A DNA stretch of 64,000 bases. It comes from Thermoactinomyces intermedius. Its GTDB lineage: Bacteria; Bacillota; Bacilli; Thermoactinomycetales; Thermoactinomycetaceae. The notes under the pieces were generated by a model. The model was not told the DNA's origin. It saw only the letters and a list, made by a program, of their open reading frames with translations, and ran no database searches. The stretch is from NCBI RefSeq assembly GCF_016055025.1, contig NZ_JAECVW010000004.1; one strand, written 5' to 3'. This document shows, one piece after another, positions 42,409 to 50,677 of this stretch. Made by a program: the position numbers and the translations under genes. The number at the start of each line of letters is the position of its first letter. Within the stretch, counting starts at the first letter, position 1.

Positions 42409-43299
42409 GTGGCAAGTATACAAAACATCGCAGTCATCGGTGGCGGAACCATGGGACGCGGCATTGCCGAATTGATTGCGTCCAAAGGTTTTGACACCAC
42501 CATTATTGAACAAAACGATGAATTGGCCAAAGAAGCGTATGACTATATCGAGATGAGCCTGGACAAGAAATTGTCGAAATGGGGCATTACGCTTGCTGAA
42601 AAGAAAATGACCCTTTCCCGACTGCATGTCACCAGTGACATGAATGTGTTAAAAGAAGCGGATTTTGTGATTGAATCGGTTTACGAAGACATGAAGACAA
42701 AAATTCAAGTTTTTGAACAATGTGATAAACTGTGCCGTCCTGAAGTCGTTTTAGCCAGTAACACATCGACCCTCAGCTTGACGGAGATTGCGGCTGCGAC
42801 CAATCGCCCTCAGAATGTGATTGGTCTTCATTTTGTGCATCCGGTTCCCCGGACACCGCTTGTAGAGATGGTGCGCGGCTTGAAAACCTCGCAACAAACC
42901 GTGGAAACCGTGATGGAGTTGCTGCCGAAACTGGAAATCAAAGGGGTTGAAGTATACGAATCTCCCGGTTTTGTCACGACCCGTCTGATTGTTCTTTTGA
43001 TCAATGAGGCGATTTACACCTTGATGGAAGGAGTCGCCAGCGAGAAAGACATTGACCGGGCCATGAAAAGCGGATATCACTTCGACAAGGGTCCGTTGGA
43101 AATGGCGGACCACTTCGGTTTGGATTCGATTTTGGCGGCATTGGAGCGCCTTTACCGTGAATTTGGCGATATTAAATATCGTCCCGCACCACTGTTGAAA
43201 AAAATGGTCCGTGCCGGGCATTTGGGAGTGAAAACCGGGGAAGGATTTTTCCGGTATGATGAAGACGGTGAACGTATCGACAAGGAGGAGCAGCAATGA
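42409..43299 (+). CDS. 3-hydroxybutyryl-CoA dehydrogenase
   Basis: The 296-residue NAD(P)-dependent enzyme interconverts acetoacetyl-CoA and 3-hydroxybutyryl-CoA. The Rossmann motif VIGGGTMGRGIAELIASKG is near residue 8, the catalytic histidine in GLHFVHPVPRTPLVEMVRG near 137, and PGFVTTRLIVLLINEA near 186 with the usual Asn. GTG 42409 is chosen because AAAGGAG precedes it; ATG 42391 is in frame but coincides with that site. It overlaps ackA by ATGA. No other butanoate genes are directly beside it. Confidence 0.92.
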   Translation: MASIQNIAVIGGGTMGRGIAELIASKGFDTTIIEQNDELAKEAYDYIEMSLDKKLSKWGITLAEKKMTLSRLHVTSDMNVLKEADFVIESVYEDMKTKIQVFEQCDKLCRPEVVLASNTSTLSLTEIAAATNRPQNVIGLHFVHPVPRTPLVEMVRGLKTSQQTVETVMELLPKLEIKGVEVYESPGFVTTRLIVLLINEAIYTLMEGVASEKDIDRAMKSGYHFDKGPLEMADHFGLDSILAALERLYREFGDIKYRPAPLLKKMVRAGHLGVKTGEGFFRYDEDGERIDKEEQQ

Positions 43300-44492
43300 A
43301 GATTTTAGTCATCAACTGTGGCAGTTCGTCCATCAAATATCAGCTGTTTGACATGCAGGACGAGTCCGTCTTGGCCACCGGATTGGTTGAAAAGATCGGG
43401 ACGGAAAGTTCGATTATCAAACATCAGGTGCCGGAAAAAGAAGAACTGGTGATTGCCAGCGAGATTCTGGATCACCGGGTTGGTATGAAAAAAGTGCTTG
43501 ATTTGTTGATGGATCCGGAAGACGGTGTGATCAAAAGCGCTGAAGAAGTGGCGGCCGTCGGGCACCGCGTGGTTCACGGGGGAGAAAACTTCTCCAGTTC
43601 GGTGGTGATCGACAGCAATGTGCGCCGGGCCATCCGGGAAACCATCGATTTGGCTCCTTTGCACAATCCGCCGAACCTGCTCGGCATTGACGCGGCCCAG
43701 GCCCAACTTCCGCATGCCGTCCATGTTGCCGTTTTTGACACGGCTTTTCATCAAACCATGCCCGATTATGCCTACATGTACCCGCTTCCTTATGTCTTGT
43801 ATCGGAAATATAAAATTCGCCGTTATGGTTTCCACGGGACTTCGCACAAGTATGTTTCGGAACAGGCTTCCAAATTCCTCGGACGTCCGCTGGATGAACT
43901 GAAAATTGTCTCTTGTCATATCGGGAACGGAGCCAGCATTACCGCTGTTCAAAACGGAAAATCGGTGGATACAAGCATGGGGATGACTCCACTGGAAGGT
44001 TTGATGATGGGAACACGCAGCGGGGATATCGATCCGGCAATCGTTCCTTTTGTCATTACAAAAGAAGATCTGACCCTTGCCGAAGTCAATTCCATGATGA
44101 ACAAGCACAGCGGATTGCTGGGGATTTCCGGAATTTCCGGAGATATGCGCGAAGTGACCGAAGCCATGGAAAACGGGAATGATTATGCGCGTCTGGCCAT
44201 TGATATGTATGTCTATAAAATCAAAAAGACCATCGGGGCTTATATTGCCGCCATGAACGGCGTGGATGTCATTCTCTTTACCGCCGGGGTCGGCGAAAAT
44301 GCAGCATTGATCCGGGAAAGAGTATGTGAAGGGCTTACCTTCTTCGGTGTGGAACTGGATCCGGCATTAAATGCCGAACGCAGCAAAAAAGAGCGCCGGA
44401 TCAGTACGCAGCGGTCCAAAGTGGATGTCCTGGTCATCCCGACCAATGAAGAATTGATGATCGCAAGAGAAACACAAGCACTGGTTCAATAA
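43296..44492 (+). CDS. ackA: Acetate kinase
   Basis: AckA interconverts acetyl-phosphate and acetate with ADP/ATP. The 398-residue length is normal. The signature LVINCGSSSIKYQLFD is near residue 4, GHRVVHGGENFSSSV near 90, FDTAFHQTMPDYAYMYPLP near 148, GFHGTSHKYVSEQA near 177, CHIGNGASITAVQNGKSVDT near 208, and the arginine/aspartate loop GTRSGDIDPAIV near 240. GAGGAG precedes the ATG, which overlaps the previous stop. The AckA family also contains propionate and butyrate kinases, but these motifs are typical acetate kinase. Confidence 0.95.
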   Translation: MKILVINCGSSSIKYQLFDMQDESVLATGLVEKIGTESSIIKHQVPEKEELVIASEILDHRVGMKKVLDLLMDPEDGVIKSAEEVAAVGHRVVHGGENFSSSVVIDSNVRRAIRETIDLAPLHNPPNLLGIDAAQAQLPHAVHVAVFDTAFHQTMPDYAYMYPLPYVLYRKYKIRRYGFHGTSHKYVSEQASKFLGRPLDELKIVSCHIGNGASITAVQNGKSVDTSMGMTPLEGLMMGTRSGDIDPAIVPFVITKEDLTLAEVNSMMNKHSGLLGISGISGDMREVTEAMENGNDYARLAIDMYVYKIKKTIGAYIAAMNGVDVILFTAGVGENAALIRERVCEGLTFFGVELDPALNAERSKKERRISTQRSKVDVLVIPTNEELMIARETQALVQ

Positions 44493-44566
44493 GGGATGTT
44501 CATGATAAGATGGATAATGGTGAAAGGATAGATTGCCAGACTGCAGAACAGGGGAGGGGCCCGATC

Positions 44567-45760
44567 TTGAAACTTTCAAAACGTGTGCAACAGTTGGCGC
44601 CGTCGCCGACACTTGCGATTACTGCCAAAGCAAAAGCCTTGAAACAACAAGGGCATGATGTGATTGGCCTGGGAGCCGGTGAACCGGATTTTAATACACC
44701 GGAACACATCATTGAAGCGGCCAAAGCTGCAATGGACAACGGGTTTACCAAATATACGGCAACAGGCGGGATCCCTGAGCTGAAAGAAGCCATTGCAAAC
44801 AAGTTGAAAAAGGATAACGGGTTGACTTACAAACCCGGCCAAATTATTGTGACCGTCGGGGCGAAGCACGCGCTTTACAATTTGTTCCAAGCTTTACTGG
44901 ATGAAGGGGACGAAGTCATTATCCCGGCCCCCTACTGGGTCAGTTATATCGAACAGGTGAAACTGGCCCAAGGAAAGCCGGTGGTGATCGAGGGAACAGA
45001 AGAGCAGGGGTTTAAGATCACACCTCAACAATTGCAAGAAGCCATTACTCCGCGGACGAAAGCGTTGATTCTAAACAGCCCGTCCAACCCGACCGGCATG
45101 GTTTATACGGAGGATGAGTTGCGTGCAATTGGAAAAGTCTGCATTGACCGGGACATCCTCATCATTTCGGATGAAATTTATGAACATCTGATCTATGATC
45201 CGGACAAAAAACATGTCAGCATGGCCGGTCTGGGCCCGGATTATTATGATCATACGGTCATCATCAACGGGGTTTCCAAATCTTATTCCATGACCGGATG
45301 GCGGATCGGATTTGCTGCGGGGCCGGAACCGCTCATCAAAGCCATGAACGGAATTTCCGACCACAGCACATCCAATCCCACTTCCATTGCGCAATATGCC
45401 GCTTTGGAAGCTTTGTCGGGGACACAGGAACCCATTCAAGAAATGAAAAAAGCTTTTAAAGAACGCCGCGATTACGTGGTGGAACGCTTGAATAAAATTC
45501 CGGGCTTTGTTTGTCTGAAGCCGGCGGGTGCGTTTTATGCGTTTGTCAATATCCGGCAGGCGCTCGAAAACTCCGGCGGACGTTACAAAAACCCGGATGA
45601 GTGGGCGGCGGATTTGTTGGAAATCGAACGGGTTGCCGTGGTTCCGGGTTCCGGTTTCGGTTCCAAGGATCATATCCGTATCTCTTACGCCACCTCTTTG
45701 GAACAATTGGAAAAGGCTTTGGACCGGATCGAACGGTTCGTTACCCAATCCCAAGCATGA
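44567..45760 (+). CDS. aspB: Aspartate aminotransferase (class I, Bacillus AspB type)
   Basis: AspB transfers the amino group of aspartate to 2-oxoglutarate. The 397-residue PLP enzyme shows GLGAGEPDFNTPEHI near 35, NSPSNPTGMVYTEDELRAI near 168, SDEIYEHLIYDP near 197 and the PLP lysine in NGVSKSYSMTGWRIGF (Lys near 234). TTG 44567 is the start because GGGGAGGGG lies 8 bases upstream; longer in-frame starts add unrelated residues. It lies 75 bases after ackA on the same strand and is closed by a terminator. Confidence 0.92.
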   Translation: MKLSKRVQQLAPSPTLAITAKAKALKQQGHDVIGLGAGEPDFNTPEHIIEAAKAAMDNGFTKYTATGGIPELKEAIANKLKKDNGLTYKPGQIIVTVGAKHALYNLFQALLDEGDEVIIPAPYWVSYIEQVKLAQGKPVVIEGTEEQGFKITPQQLQEAITPRTKALILNSPSNPTGMVYTEDELRAIGKVCIDRDILIISDEIYEHLIYDPDKKHVSMAGLGPDYYDHTVIINGVSKSYSMTGWRIGFAAGPEPLIKAMNGISDHSTSNPTSIAQYAALEALSGTQEPIQEMKKAFKERRDYVVERLNKIPGFVCLKPAGAFYAFVNIRQALENSGGRYKNPDEWAADLLEIERVAVVPGSGFGSKDHIRISYATSLEQLEKALDRIERFVTQSQA

Positions 45761-45764
45761 AAAA

Positions 45765-45796
45765 AAGGCTGTTGACCATGGTCAACAGCCTTTTTG
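45765..45796. terminator. Bidirectional terminator between aspB and lexA
   Basis: AAGGCTGTTGACC at 45766-45778 pairs with GGTCAACAGCC at 45780-45791, flanked by A residues and T residues, so it can serve both directions. Confidence 0.93.
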
Positions 45797-45854
45797 CCAT
45801 CCATCGGAATCGTTTGGGTGACAACAATCTAAATCCTTGCCGGCATCGTATAAA

Positions 45855-46475
45855 TTACAAAACTTCACGAATCAAGCTGATCACTTTGCCGAGAATTTTC
45901 ACACTGGGCAATAAGATCGGCGAAAGGGTGTCATTTTCAGGTTGCAAACGAATATGATCTTTTTCCTTAAAAAAACGTTTGACCGTTGCTTCCCCTTCAG
46001 GGGTCATGGCCACGACGATGTCGCCGTTTTCGGCGGTCGGTTGCTGACGCACGACCACATAATCCCCGTCCAAAATTCCGGCATTGATCATGCTGTCCCC
46101 GCGCACGGATAAGAGAAACACGGGATCATCTTGTCCGACGAGCCGTCTTGGAAGCGGATAATAATCTTCAATGTTTTCAATGGCTGTAATCGGCTCGCCC
46201 GCCGTCACTTTACCGACCAGCGGGACCATGACGGTTTCCACGCCTTTGGTGTAGATTTCAGGACGATGTAAAAGCTCGATGGCACGGGGTTTGGTCGGGT
46301 CACGCCGGATATATCCCTTTTTTTCAAGACGAGCCAGGTGTCCATGCACGGTGGAACTGGAGGCAAGACCCACGGCTTCGCCGATTTCCCGAACGGAAGG
46401 CGGGTATCCTTTTTCGGCCACTTCTTTTTGGATATAGTCTAAAATGGCTTTTTGCCTGGGTGAGAGTTTGTCCAC
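45855..46475 (-). CDS. lexA: LexA repressor
   Basis: LexA represses the SOS DNA-damage genes and cleaves itself when RecA filaments form. The 206-residue protein has an N-terminal winged helix (PPSVREIGEAVGLASSSTVH, about 25-44) and the autoprotease domain: cleavage site Ala92-Gly93 in KVTAGEP, Ser128 in RGDSMINAG, Lys166 in ATVKRFF. GTG 46475 follows AAAGGGGGATG. Its promoter (GAACAA/AGTATA on the plus strand, 46554-46559 and 46531-46536) overlaps a hairpin that contains a LexA-box-like sequence. It converges on aspB. Confidence 0.97.
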   Translation of the reverse strand: MDKLSPRQKAILDYIQKEVAEKGYPPSVREIGEAVGLASSSTVHGHLARLEKKGYIRRDPTKPRAIELLHRPEIYTKGVETVMVPLVGKVTAGEPITAIENIEDYYPLPRRLVGQDDPVFLLSVRGDSMINAGILDGDYVVVRQQPTAENGDIVVAMTPEGEATVKRFFKEKDHIRLQPENDTLSPILLPSVKILGKVISLIREVL

Positions 46476-46530
46476 GTTTTCATCCCCCTTTGATCACATT
46501 CACCCGCTCCACATTGACATATCTTCTACT

Positions 46531-46582
46531 AGTATACATGAACAATGGAAAAAGAACAAACATTTGCAGAATGTTTGTTCTT
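46531..46582 (-). promoter_or_regulatory. lexA promoter overlapping a hairpin and a candidate LexA box
   Basis: On the minus strand TTGTTC (46559-46554) and TATACT (46536-46531) have a 17-base spacer. AGAACAAACATTTG at 46553-46566 matches the Bacillus LexA consensus CGAACRNRYGTTYG at 12 of 14 positions. The same bases form one arm of a 13-bp inverted repeat (46552-46564 with 46570-46582) that, followed by T residues on the minus strand, also looks like the terminator of the upstream recombinase gene. Confidence 0.65.
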
Positions 46583-46592
46583 AAAACACAGT

Positions 46593-47678
46593 TTATAACA
46601 TTTGATCCAGCCGGTCGAGTGCTTCATCCTTTTCCGTATTGATGACGTGGGTGTAAATCTGGGTGGTTTGAATATTGGAATGCCCCAGGATTTCTTGCAC
46701 CACCCGCAGGTTTTCCCCGTTGGACAAAAGAAGAGTGGCCAGGGTATGGCGCAATTTATGCGGGGAAATGGAAGCTGCCTTCGGTGGAAGGTTGGCTTCG
46801 CGCACGTATTTGCTGATAATATCCGAGATGCCTTTCCGGCTGATGCGCTGATAGTTTTTATTGAGAAACAAGGCTTGCTGATGTTCCCGTGATGCTTTGT
46901 TTTCAGGGCGGACGGTCAAATAATTTTTCAACGCTTGTTTGGCCGTCTCATTCAATTTGAGCATCCGTTCTTTTCCGCCTTTGCCCAGGATGATCACCCG
47001 CATGACTTCGCCGTCGGACTGGATACTGTTCAGGTTTAATTGAATCAGCTCGGACACCCGCATTCCGGTGTTCAAAAACAGGAGAAGAATGGCCAGATCG
47101 CGTCTTTCCATCCATTCCGGGCTTTTGGTGTTTTTCTTTTGATGGTACGTTTTGACGGCGCGAAGAAGGCGCAGGGCCTCTTCTTTGGTCAGAAAGACGG
47201 GCACTTTTTGGCGCGAACGGCTTCTCAGTGAAGCATCTTCGTATTCTGCCATCGGATTTTGGTTCAGCACGTGCGTTTTGACCAGAAAACGAAAGAGAGA
47301 GCGCAACGAAGCGCGCTTTCTTTGTTTGCCGCTCTGGGAGTTTTCCCGGAAGTGTGTCCGGGTGATCCACTCCTCCTTGATTTTCCCGGTTTTCGGGTCT
47401 TTTTTCTTTCTTAAGATATGTACGGTTCGTTCATAGCCGTTTTCTATCTGCCGGAAAAAACGTTTGATGATCATCGGATCCACTTGCTCGATCGTTTTGT
47501 TGATGGAATTAAGATAATCAAAAAAGAGTGCAAAATCATAGGCATAATTCGCAATGGTTTGTTTTGAACGTTCGGCGCTGATCATCTCGAGAAAAAATTC
47601 TTGCACTTCTGCAGGAAACTGAGAAATGATCCGATTGATGTTTTCTGGCAGTTTGCGTGATTTAAACACAGGTTTCAA
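46593..47678 (-). CDS. Tyrosine recombinase (XerC/XerS-like)
   Basis: The 361-residue protein cuts and joins DNA through a catalytic tyrosine. The N-terminal core-binding domain (SKQTIANYAYDFALFFDYL near 39) is followed by the catalytic domain: Arg in LNTGMRVSELIQLNL near 216, Lys in VIILGKGGKERML near 240, HKLRHTLATLLLSNGENL near 308, LGHSNIQTTQIYTHV near 333 (nucleophile Tyr). The length and the N-terminal segment recall single-recombinase types such as XerS more than XerC/D. It is not in a prophage-like setting and is next to lexA, so it may be a chromosome dimer resolvase (inference). Confidence 0.88.
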   Translation of the reverse strand: MKPVFKSRKLPENINRIISQFPAEVQEFFLEMISAERSKQTIANYAYDFALFFDYLNSINKTIEQVDPMIIKRFFRQIENGYERTVHILRKKKDPKTGKIKEEWITRTHFRENSQSGKQRKRASLRSLFRFLVKTHVLNQNPMAEYEDASLRSRSRQKVPVFLTKEEALRLLRAVKTYHQKKNTKSPEWMERRDLAILLLFLNTGMRVSELIQLNLNSIQSDGEVMRVIILGKGGKERMLKLNETAKQALKNYLTVRPENKASREHQQALFLNKNYQRISRKGISDIISKYVREANLPPKAASISPHKLRHTLATLLLSNGENLRVVQEILGHSNIQTTQIYTHVINTEKDEALDRLDQML

Positions 47679-47744
47679 GCCGAATCCACCTCCTGTTTCC
47701 GGAAAGTCAATGTCATTATTCTACCATAAAGAATGGAAGGTGAT

Positions 47745-47808
47745 TTGACTTATGAGGTCAGGATCATCTATAATATCTATCCGGGTGTGGGAAAACACCC
47801 GTTTTTTT
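47745..47808 (+). promoter_or_regulatory. Promoter followed at once by an intrinsic terminator, upstream of NCS2 permease
   Basis: TTGACT (47745-47750) and TATAAT (47769-47774) are 18 bases apart. The first transcribed bases fold as CGGGTGT (47782-47788 region) with ACACCCG (47795-47801), then seven T residues. The rest of the leader (47809-47918) has a further hairpin (CACGCAA with TTGCGTG, 47859-47876) and a second CGGGTG at 47878. No purine-riboswitch core is visible. Confidence 0.6.
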
Positions 47809-47918
47809 AAAGACCACAATTCCATTTTATATGATAAACGACATCGATCTTTTTGTGTCACGCAACTCGTTGCGTGGCGGGTGGGTGAGGGAACATCTCA
47901 AAGGAATAGAAAGGCAAG

Positions 47919-49169
47919 ATGGATCGATCAACATTGAAAGTTGAGATCATTGCAGGAGTGACTTCCTTTTTCACGACAGCCTATATTCTGCTTGTTAATC
48001 CACTGATTTTGAAAGATGCCGGAATTCCGTTGGGAGCAGGATTGATGGCCACCATTTGCGCTTCCGTCTTCGGTTGTTTGATCATGGGATGGTTTGCCAA
48101 AGCTCCGGTTATCCTGGTTCCCGGAATGGGAGTCAATGCATTTTTCAGTTACACCATTGTGCAATCTTTTGGCCTTTCGTGGAAGCAAGGGTTGGCTGTG
48201 GTGATTCTCTCCGGGTTTTGCTTTTTCGTCGCCAGTGTGACATCCTGGGGCGATAAGCTTGTCACCGGGGTCCCGGATTCGTTGAAGCACGGAATCACAG
48301 CAGGGATTGGTTTCTTGCTGACCTTTATCGGTTTGCAAAAAGGGATGATCATCCGACCGAGTGAAATCAACGTGGTTCAACTGGGGGATTTTTCTCATCC
48401 GGTAACCCTCGCCACGATTCTGGGACTTGTTGTCACGCTGTTTTTGTTTGTCCGGGGAACCAGAGGAGGCATGTTGATCGGGCTGATCATCACCAGCTTG
48501 CTGACGATGATCCTGACCGGTGATTTTCGTCCCCGGGCAACTGATGTGAAGCTGCAAGATTATGTCCATCTGTTTGCTGCGGCAGAGTTCAGCTTTTGGC
48601 AGATCCCGTTTTGGCTTTCCGTTTTTTCGATGACCATGATTGTGGTTTTTGAAAACATGGGCTTATTAAGCGGTATGCTGCCGGATGCAAAAAAATTTCC
48701 GCGGGCTTATCAGGTGGTGGCGGTATCCACGCTCACATCCGGTATCTTTGGAACGAGCCCGACGGTGGCATCGGCTGAAAGCTCAGCCGGAATCGCGGAA
48801 GGGGGAAGAACGGGCGTTCCGGCTCTGGTTGCAGCCGGGTTGTTTGCCCTTTCCGTTTTGATGCTGCCAGTCATCAGCATGATTCCGGAAAATGCAGTTG
48901 CTCCTGTATTGATGGTGATTGGCGCGCTGATGATGAAAAGCGTGGAAGAGATTCCCTTCCATGATTTTTCAGAAGGGTTTCCCGCTTTTTTGATCATCGC
49001 CGGAATCCCGCTTACGGGCAGTATCGCGGACGGGTTGGCGTTGGGATTCATCGCATACCCGTTGATCAAAGCCGCAAGCGGAAAATGGAAACAGGTTTCG
49101 CGCTTGATTTATATGACAGCGGGACTGTTTTTAATCTATTTTGTTGCATCCGCATGGATGATGCATTAA
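47919..49169 (+). CDS. NCS2-family (AzgA-type) purine permease
   Basis: The 416-residue protein has about 13 hydrophobic segments. The AzgA-group features VPGMGVNAFFSYTI near 68, GDKLVTGVPDSLKHGITAGI near 110 and GTSPTVASAESSAGIAEGGRTG near 275 resemble Bacillus PbuG/PbuO, which import hypoxanthine, guanine or adenine with a proton. The exact base is not known. The start ATG 47919 follows AAAGGAATAGAAAGG. It has its own promoter with an attenuator-like leader and a terminator. Confidence 0.9.
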   Translation: MDRSTLKVEIIAGVTSFFTTAYILLVNPLILKDAGIPLGAGLMATICASVFGCLIMGWFAKAPVILVPGMGVNAFFSYTIVQSFGLSWKQGLAVVILSGFCFFVASVTSWGDKLVTGVPDSLKHGITAGIGFLLTFIGLQKGMIIRPSEINVVQLGDFSHPVTLATILGLVVTLFLFVRGTRGGMLIGLIITSLLTMILTGDFRPRATDVKLQDYVHLFAAAEFSFWQIPFWLSVFSMTMIVVFENMGLLSGMLPDAKKFPRAYQVVAVSTLTSGIFGTSPTVASAESSAGIAEGGRTGVPALVAAGLFALSVLMLPVISMIPENAVAPVLMVIGALMMKSVEEIPFHDFSEGFPAFLIIAGIPLTGSIADGLALGFIAYPLIKAASGKWKQVSRLIYMTAGLFLIYFVASAWMMH

Positions 49170-49170
49170 A

Positions 49171-49198
49171 AAAGAGGCCGGATCCGGCCTCTTTTTTT
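49171..49198. terminator. Bidirectional terminator after the NCS2 permease
   Basis: AAAGAGGCCGG pairs with CCGGCCTCTTT around 49181, with A residues before and seven T residues after. It also fits the 3-prime side of the convergent small gene at 49215. Confidence 0.93.
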
Positions 49199-49214
49199 GT
49201 GTGATGACATTTCA

Positions 49215-49469
49215 TCACGGGTGAGGAGATTTCTTGAGGAAACAAAGAATGAGCCGGGACAGCCGGACGGGGCACTTGTGTGCCGTTTCAGGTTGCCCTG
49301 TCCGGAAAGATTCCGGGCGGGGCGGATTCAAACGAATGTAATCCAAGGTGGCATTTGTTTTTGCCGGCGGTGGATTCATGATGGGGACGGGGAGGGAAAA
49401 CACGAGAAAAAATGTCAACAAAAAGCCGAGGGAGAAGACGAGAATGACCGATATTTTTTTGGCAATCAT
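49215..49469 (-). CDS. Small single-pass membrane protein, 84 residues
   Basis: The product starts at an ATG at 49469 (AAAAGGAG upstream). MIAKK is followed by one membrane helix (about 6-28, ISVILVFSLGFLLTFFLVF); the rest is a basic, proline-containing tail (PVPIMNPPPAKTNATLDYIR). No family is recognised. The 510 bases between it and the next gene hold a dispersed repeat, an A/C-rich stretch (49700-49860) and the tetR promoter. Confidence 0.6.
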   Translation of the reverse strand: MIAKKISVILVFSLGFLLTFFLVFSLPVPIMNPPPAKTNATLDYIRLNPPRPESFRTGQPETAHKCPVRLSRLILCFLKKSPHP

Positions 49470-49671
49470 AGTTTTTCTCCTTTTCATCCCGATAATGGAT
49501 CATTCGTAAGGAGAAATTATTTTTTGTTTATTTCCACTATTCAAAATTAAATTCAAGTTCCAACGGAATGGAACCAATCCCCGTTAATCCCGTTGAATGC
49601 AGGTGAATGCAGGCATTTCATCCAAAAAGTTTTCGTTTGCACGAAACATCAATGGAACATCAGTAAAAACT

Positions 49672-49713
49672 AGTTTGCAACACAAACAAAAAATTCTTCA
49701 AAAAAGAAACAAC
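49672..49713 (+). repeat. Dispersed intergenic repeat, copy 2
   Basis: AGTTTGCAACACAAACAAAA and, after a few bases, TCAAAAAAGAAA match copy 1 at 26238 with one substitution in the first 20 bases and a three-base length difference before the second part. Confidence 0.5.
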
Positions 49714-49918
49714 CCCATACAAAGGATATGTTTAGAATCCAACCCATTAACCCTAAAATAAACACAAAACTAAACTGCCCAGCCGAAATCCCCCGGGTAG
49801 CCCCAAAACATCAATAATCAACCGAACCACTTCCGATTTAAAAACAAATCCGTCGAGAAATGAGGAAATCACAGACGGAAAGAAATAAAAATATATTATT
49901 CAAAAAATAATAAATTAA

Positions 49919-49948
49919 TTGATAAATGGATTGGTTTTGTAGTATAAT
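49919..49948 (+). promoter_or_regulatory. Promoter of the fatty-acid operon regulator
   Basis: TTGATA (49919-49924) and TATAAT (49943-49948) have an 18-base spacer. The operator at 49948-49965 begins at the last base of the -10. Confidence 0.75.
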
Positions 49949-49965
49949 ACTAATACGTACTGGTA
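49948..49965. promoter_or_regulatory. TetR operator, site 1
   Basis: TACTAATACGTACTGGTA is a near-perfect palindrome around TACGTA. Its 15-base core reappears in reverse at 50638-50652, in site 2. It covers the -10/+1 region of the tetR promoter, as expected for autorepression. Confidence 0.8.
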
Positions 49966-49980
49966 CTCATTGGAGAATGG

Positions 49981-50619
49981 ATGATGGAAATGCTTCATGT
50001 AACCAAAATGCCAACAGAAGCAAAAGACAAGTTACTGTATGCAGCTCTTCAACTGTTTACCACCAAAGGCTTTAAAGAGACCTCGATCCTTGAAGTGGTG
50101 GAACAGGCAAGGGTGTCCAAAACGACTTTTTACCGCTTTTTCCGCAGCAAAGAAGAATTGCTTGTCTGTTTGTTTGAACTGTTGGCCAACGAAGTTCTGA
50201 AGGAAGTGGAGGAAGCGGTTCGCCGGGAAGAGCAAATTGCGTACAAGGGGTATGCCGGCATACGCCGTTACATCGAGATTTGTGTGAATCGTTCAACCGT
50301 TGCGAAATTATTGTTGGTGGAGTCTGTCGGGGTGAGTAAGGCAGTCGAACGAATGCGCCGGACAGCGCACCTGAGATTTGCCGGCTTGATTGACCGGATC
50401 GTGCAAGAGATTCTCCCGCCAGCCAAACAAAACCAGGATGCCCGGTTCATTTCGCAAGCAATGGTTGGAGCGATCAATGAAGTCGTGATGCAAAATCTTT
50501 TCCAGTCTGATGAAAAAATCGACACGGACCACTTGGCACGGTTGTTAAACCGGATCATGGTCAGTTCGTATGTCAACTTTTCGTTTGGGAAATCAGCTGG
50601 AAACGTGGTTCGCCAATAG
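49981..50619 (+). CDS. TetR/AcrR regulator of the acyl-CoA operon
   Basis: The 212-residue repressor has a helix-turn-helix at about 33-60 (TSILEVVEQARVSKTTFYRF) and a C-terminal ligand domain that resembles the TetR at 7121 (KLLLVESVG, AMVGAINEVVMQ). TetR proteins of this kind (FadR/YsiA type) commonly bind acyl-CoA and control beta-oxidation genes. It stands first in the acyl-CoA operon and is flanked by two matching operator sites (49948 and 50640). GGAG precedes ATG 49981. Acyl-CoA as ligand is inferred. Confidence 0.9.
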   Translation: MMEMLHVTKMPTEAKDKLLYAALQLFTTKGFKETSILEVVEQARVSKTTFYRFFRSKEELLVCLFELLANEVLKEVEEAVRREEQIAYKGYAGIRRYIEICVNRSTVAKLLLVESVGVSKAVERMRRTAHLRFAGLIDRIVQEILPPAKQNQDARFISQAMVGAINEVVMQNLFQSDEKIDTDHLARLLNRIMVSSYVNFSFGKSAGNVVRQ

Positions 50620-50639
50620 GCCTGTCTTTGGACAGGAAG

Positions 50640-50657
50640 TACCAGTACGTATCGGTA
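50640..50657. promoter_or_regulatory. TetR operator, site 2, before acyl-CoA dehydrogenase
   Basis: TACCAGTACGTATCGGTA has TACC/GGTA arms around TACGTA. The 15 bases 50638-50652 are the exact reverse complement of 49953-49967 (site 1). It lies between the tetR stop and the start of the first enzyme gene. Confidence 0.8.
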
Positions 50658-50677
50658 TCAAACGGAGGGATGCCATC

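Noticed and set aside
46593..47678. Prophage or integrative element suggested by the tyrosine recombinase
   Set aside because: No phage genes, att-like repeats or tRNA target surround it; lexA and a permease are its neighbours.
47775..47918. Possible purine riboswitch before the NCS2 permease
   Set aside because: The conserved purine-aptamer loop and junction bases are not present; only a promoter-proximal terminator and hairpins are supported.
47752..47937. 61-codon open frame in the NCS2 permease leader
   Set aside because: It runs through the promoter -10 and the terminator hairpin, has no ribosome site and overlaps the true gene start.
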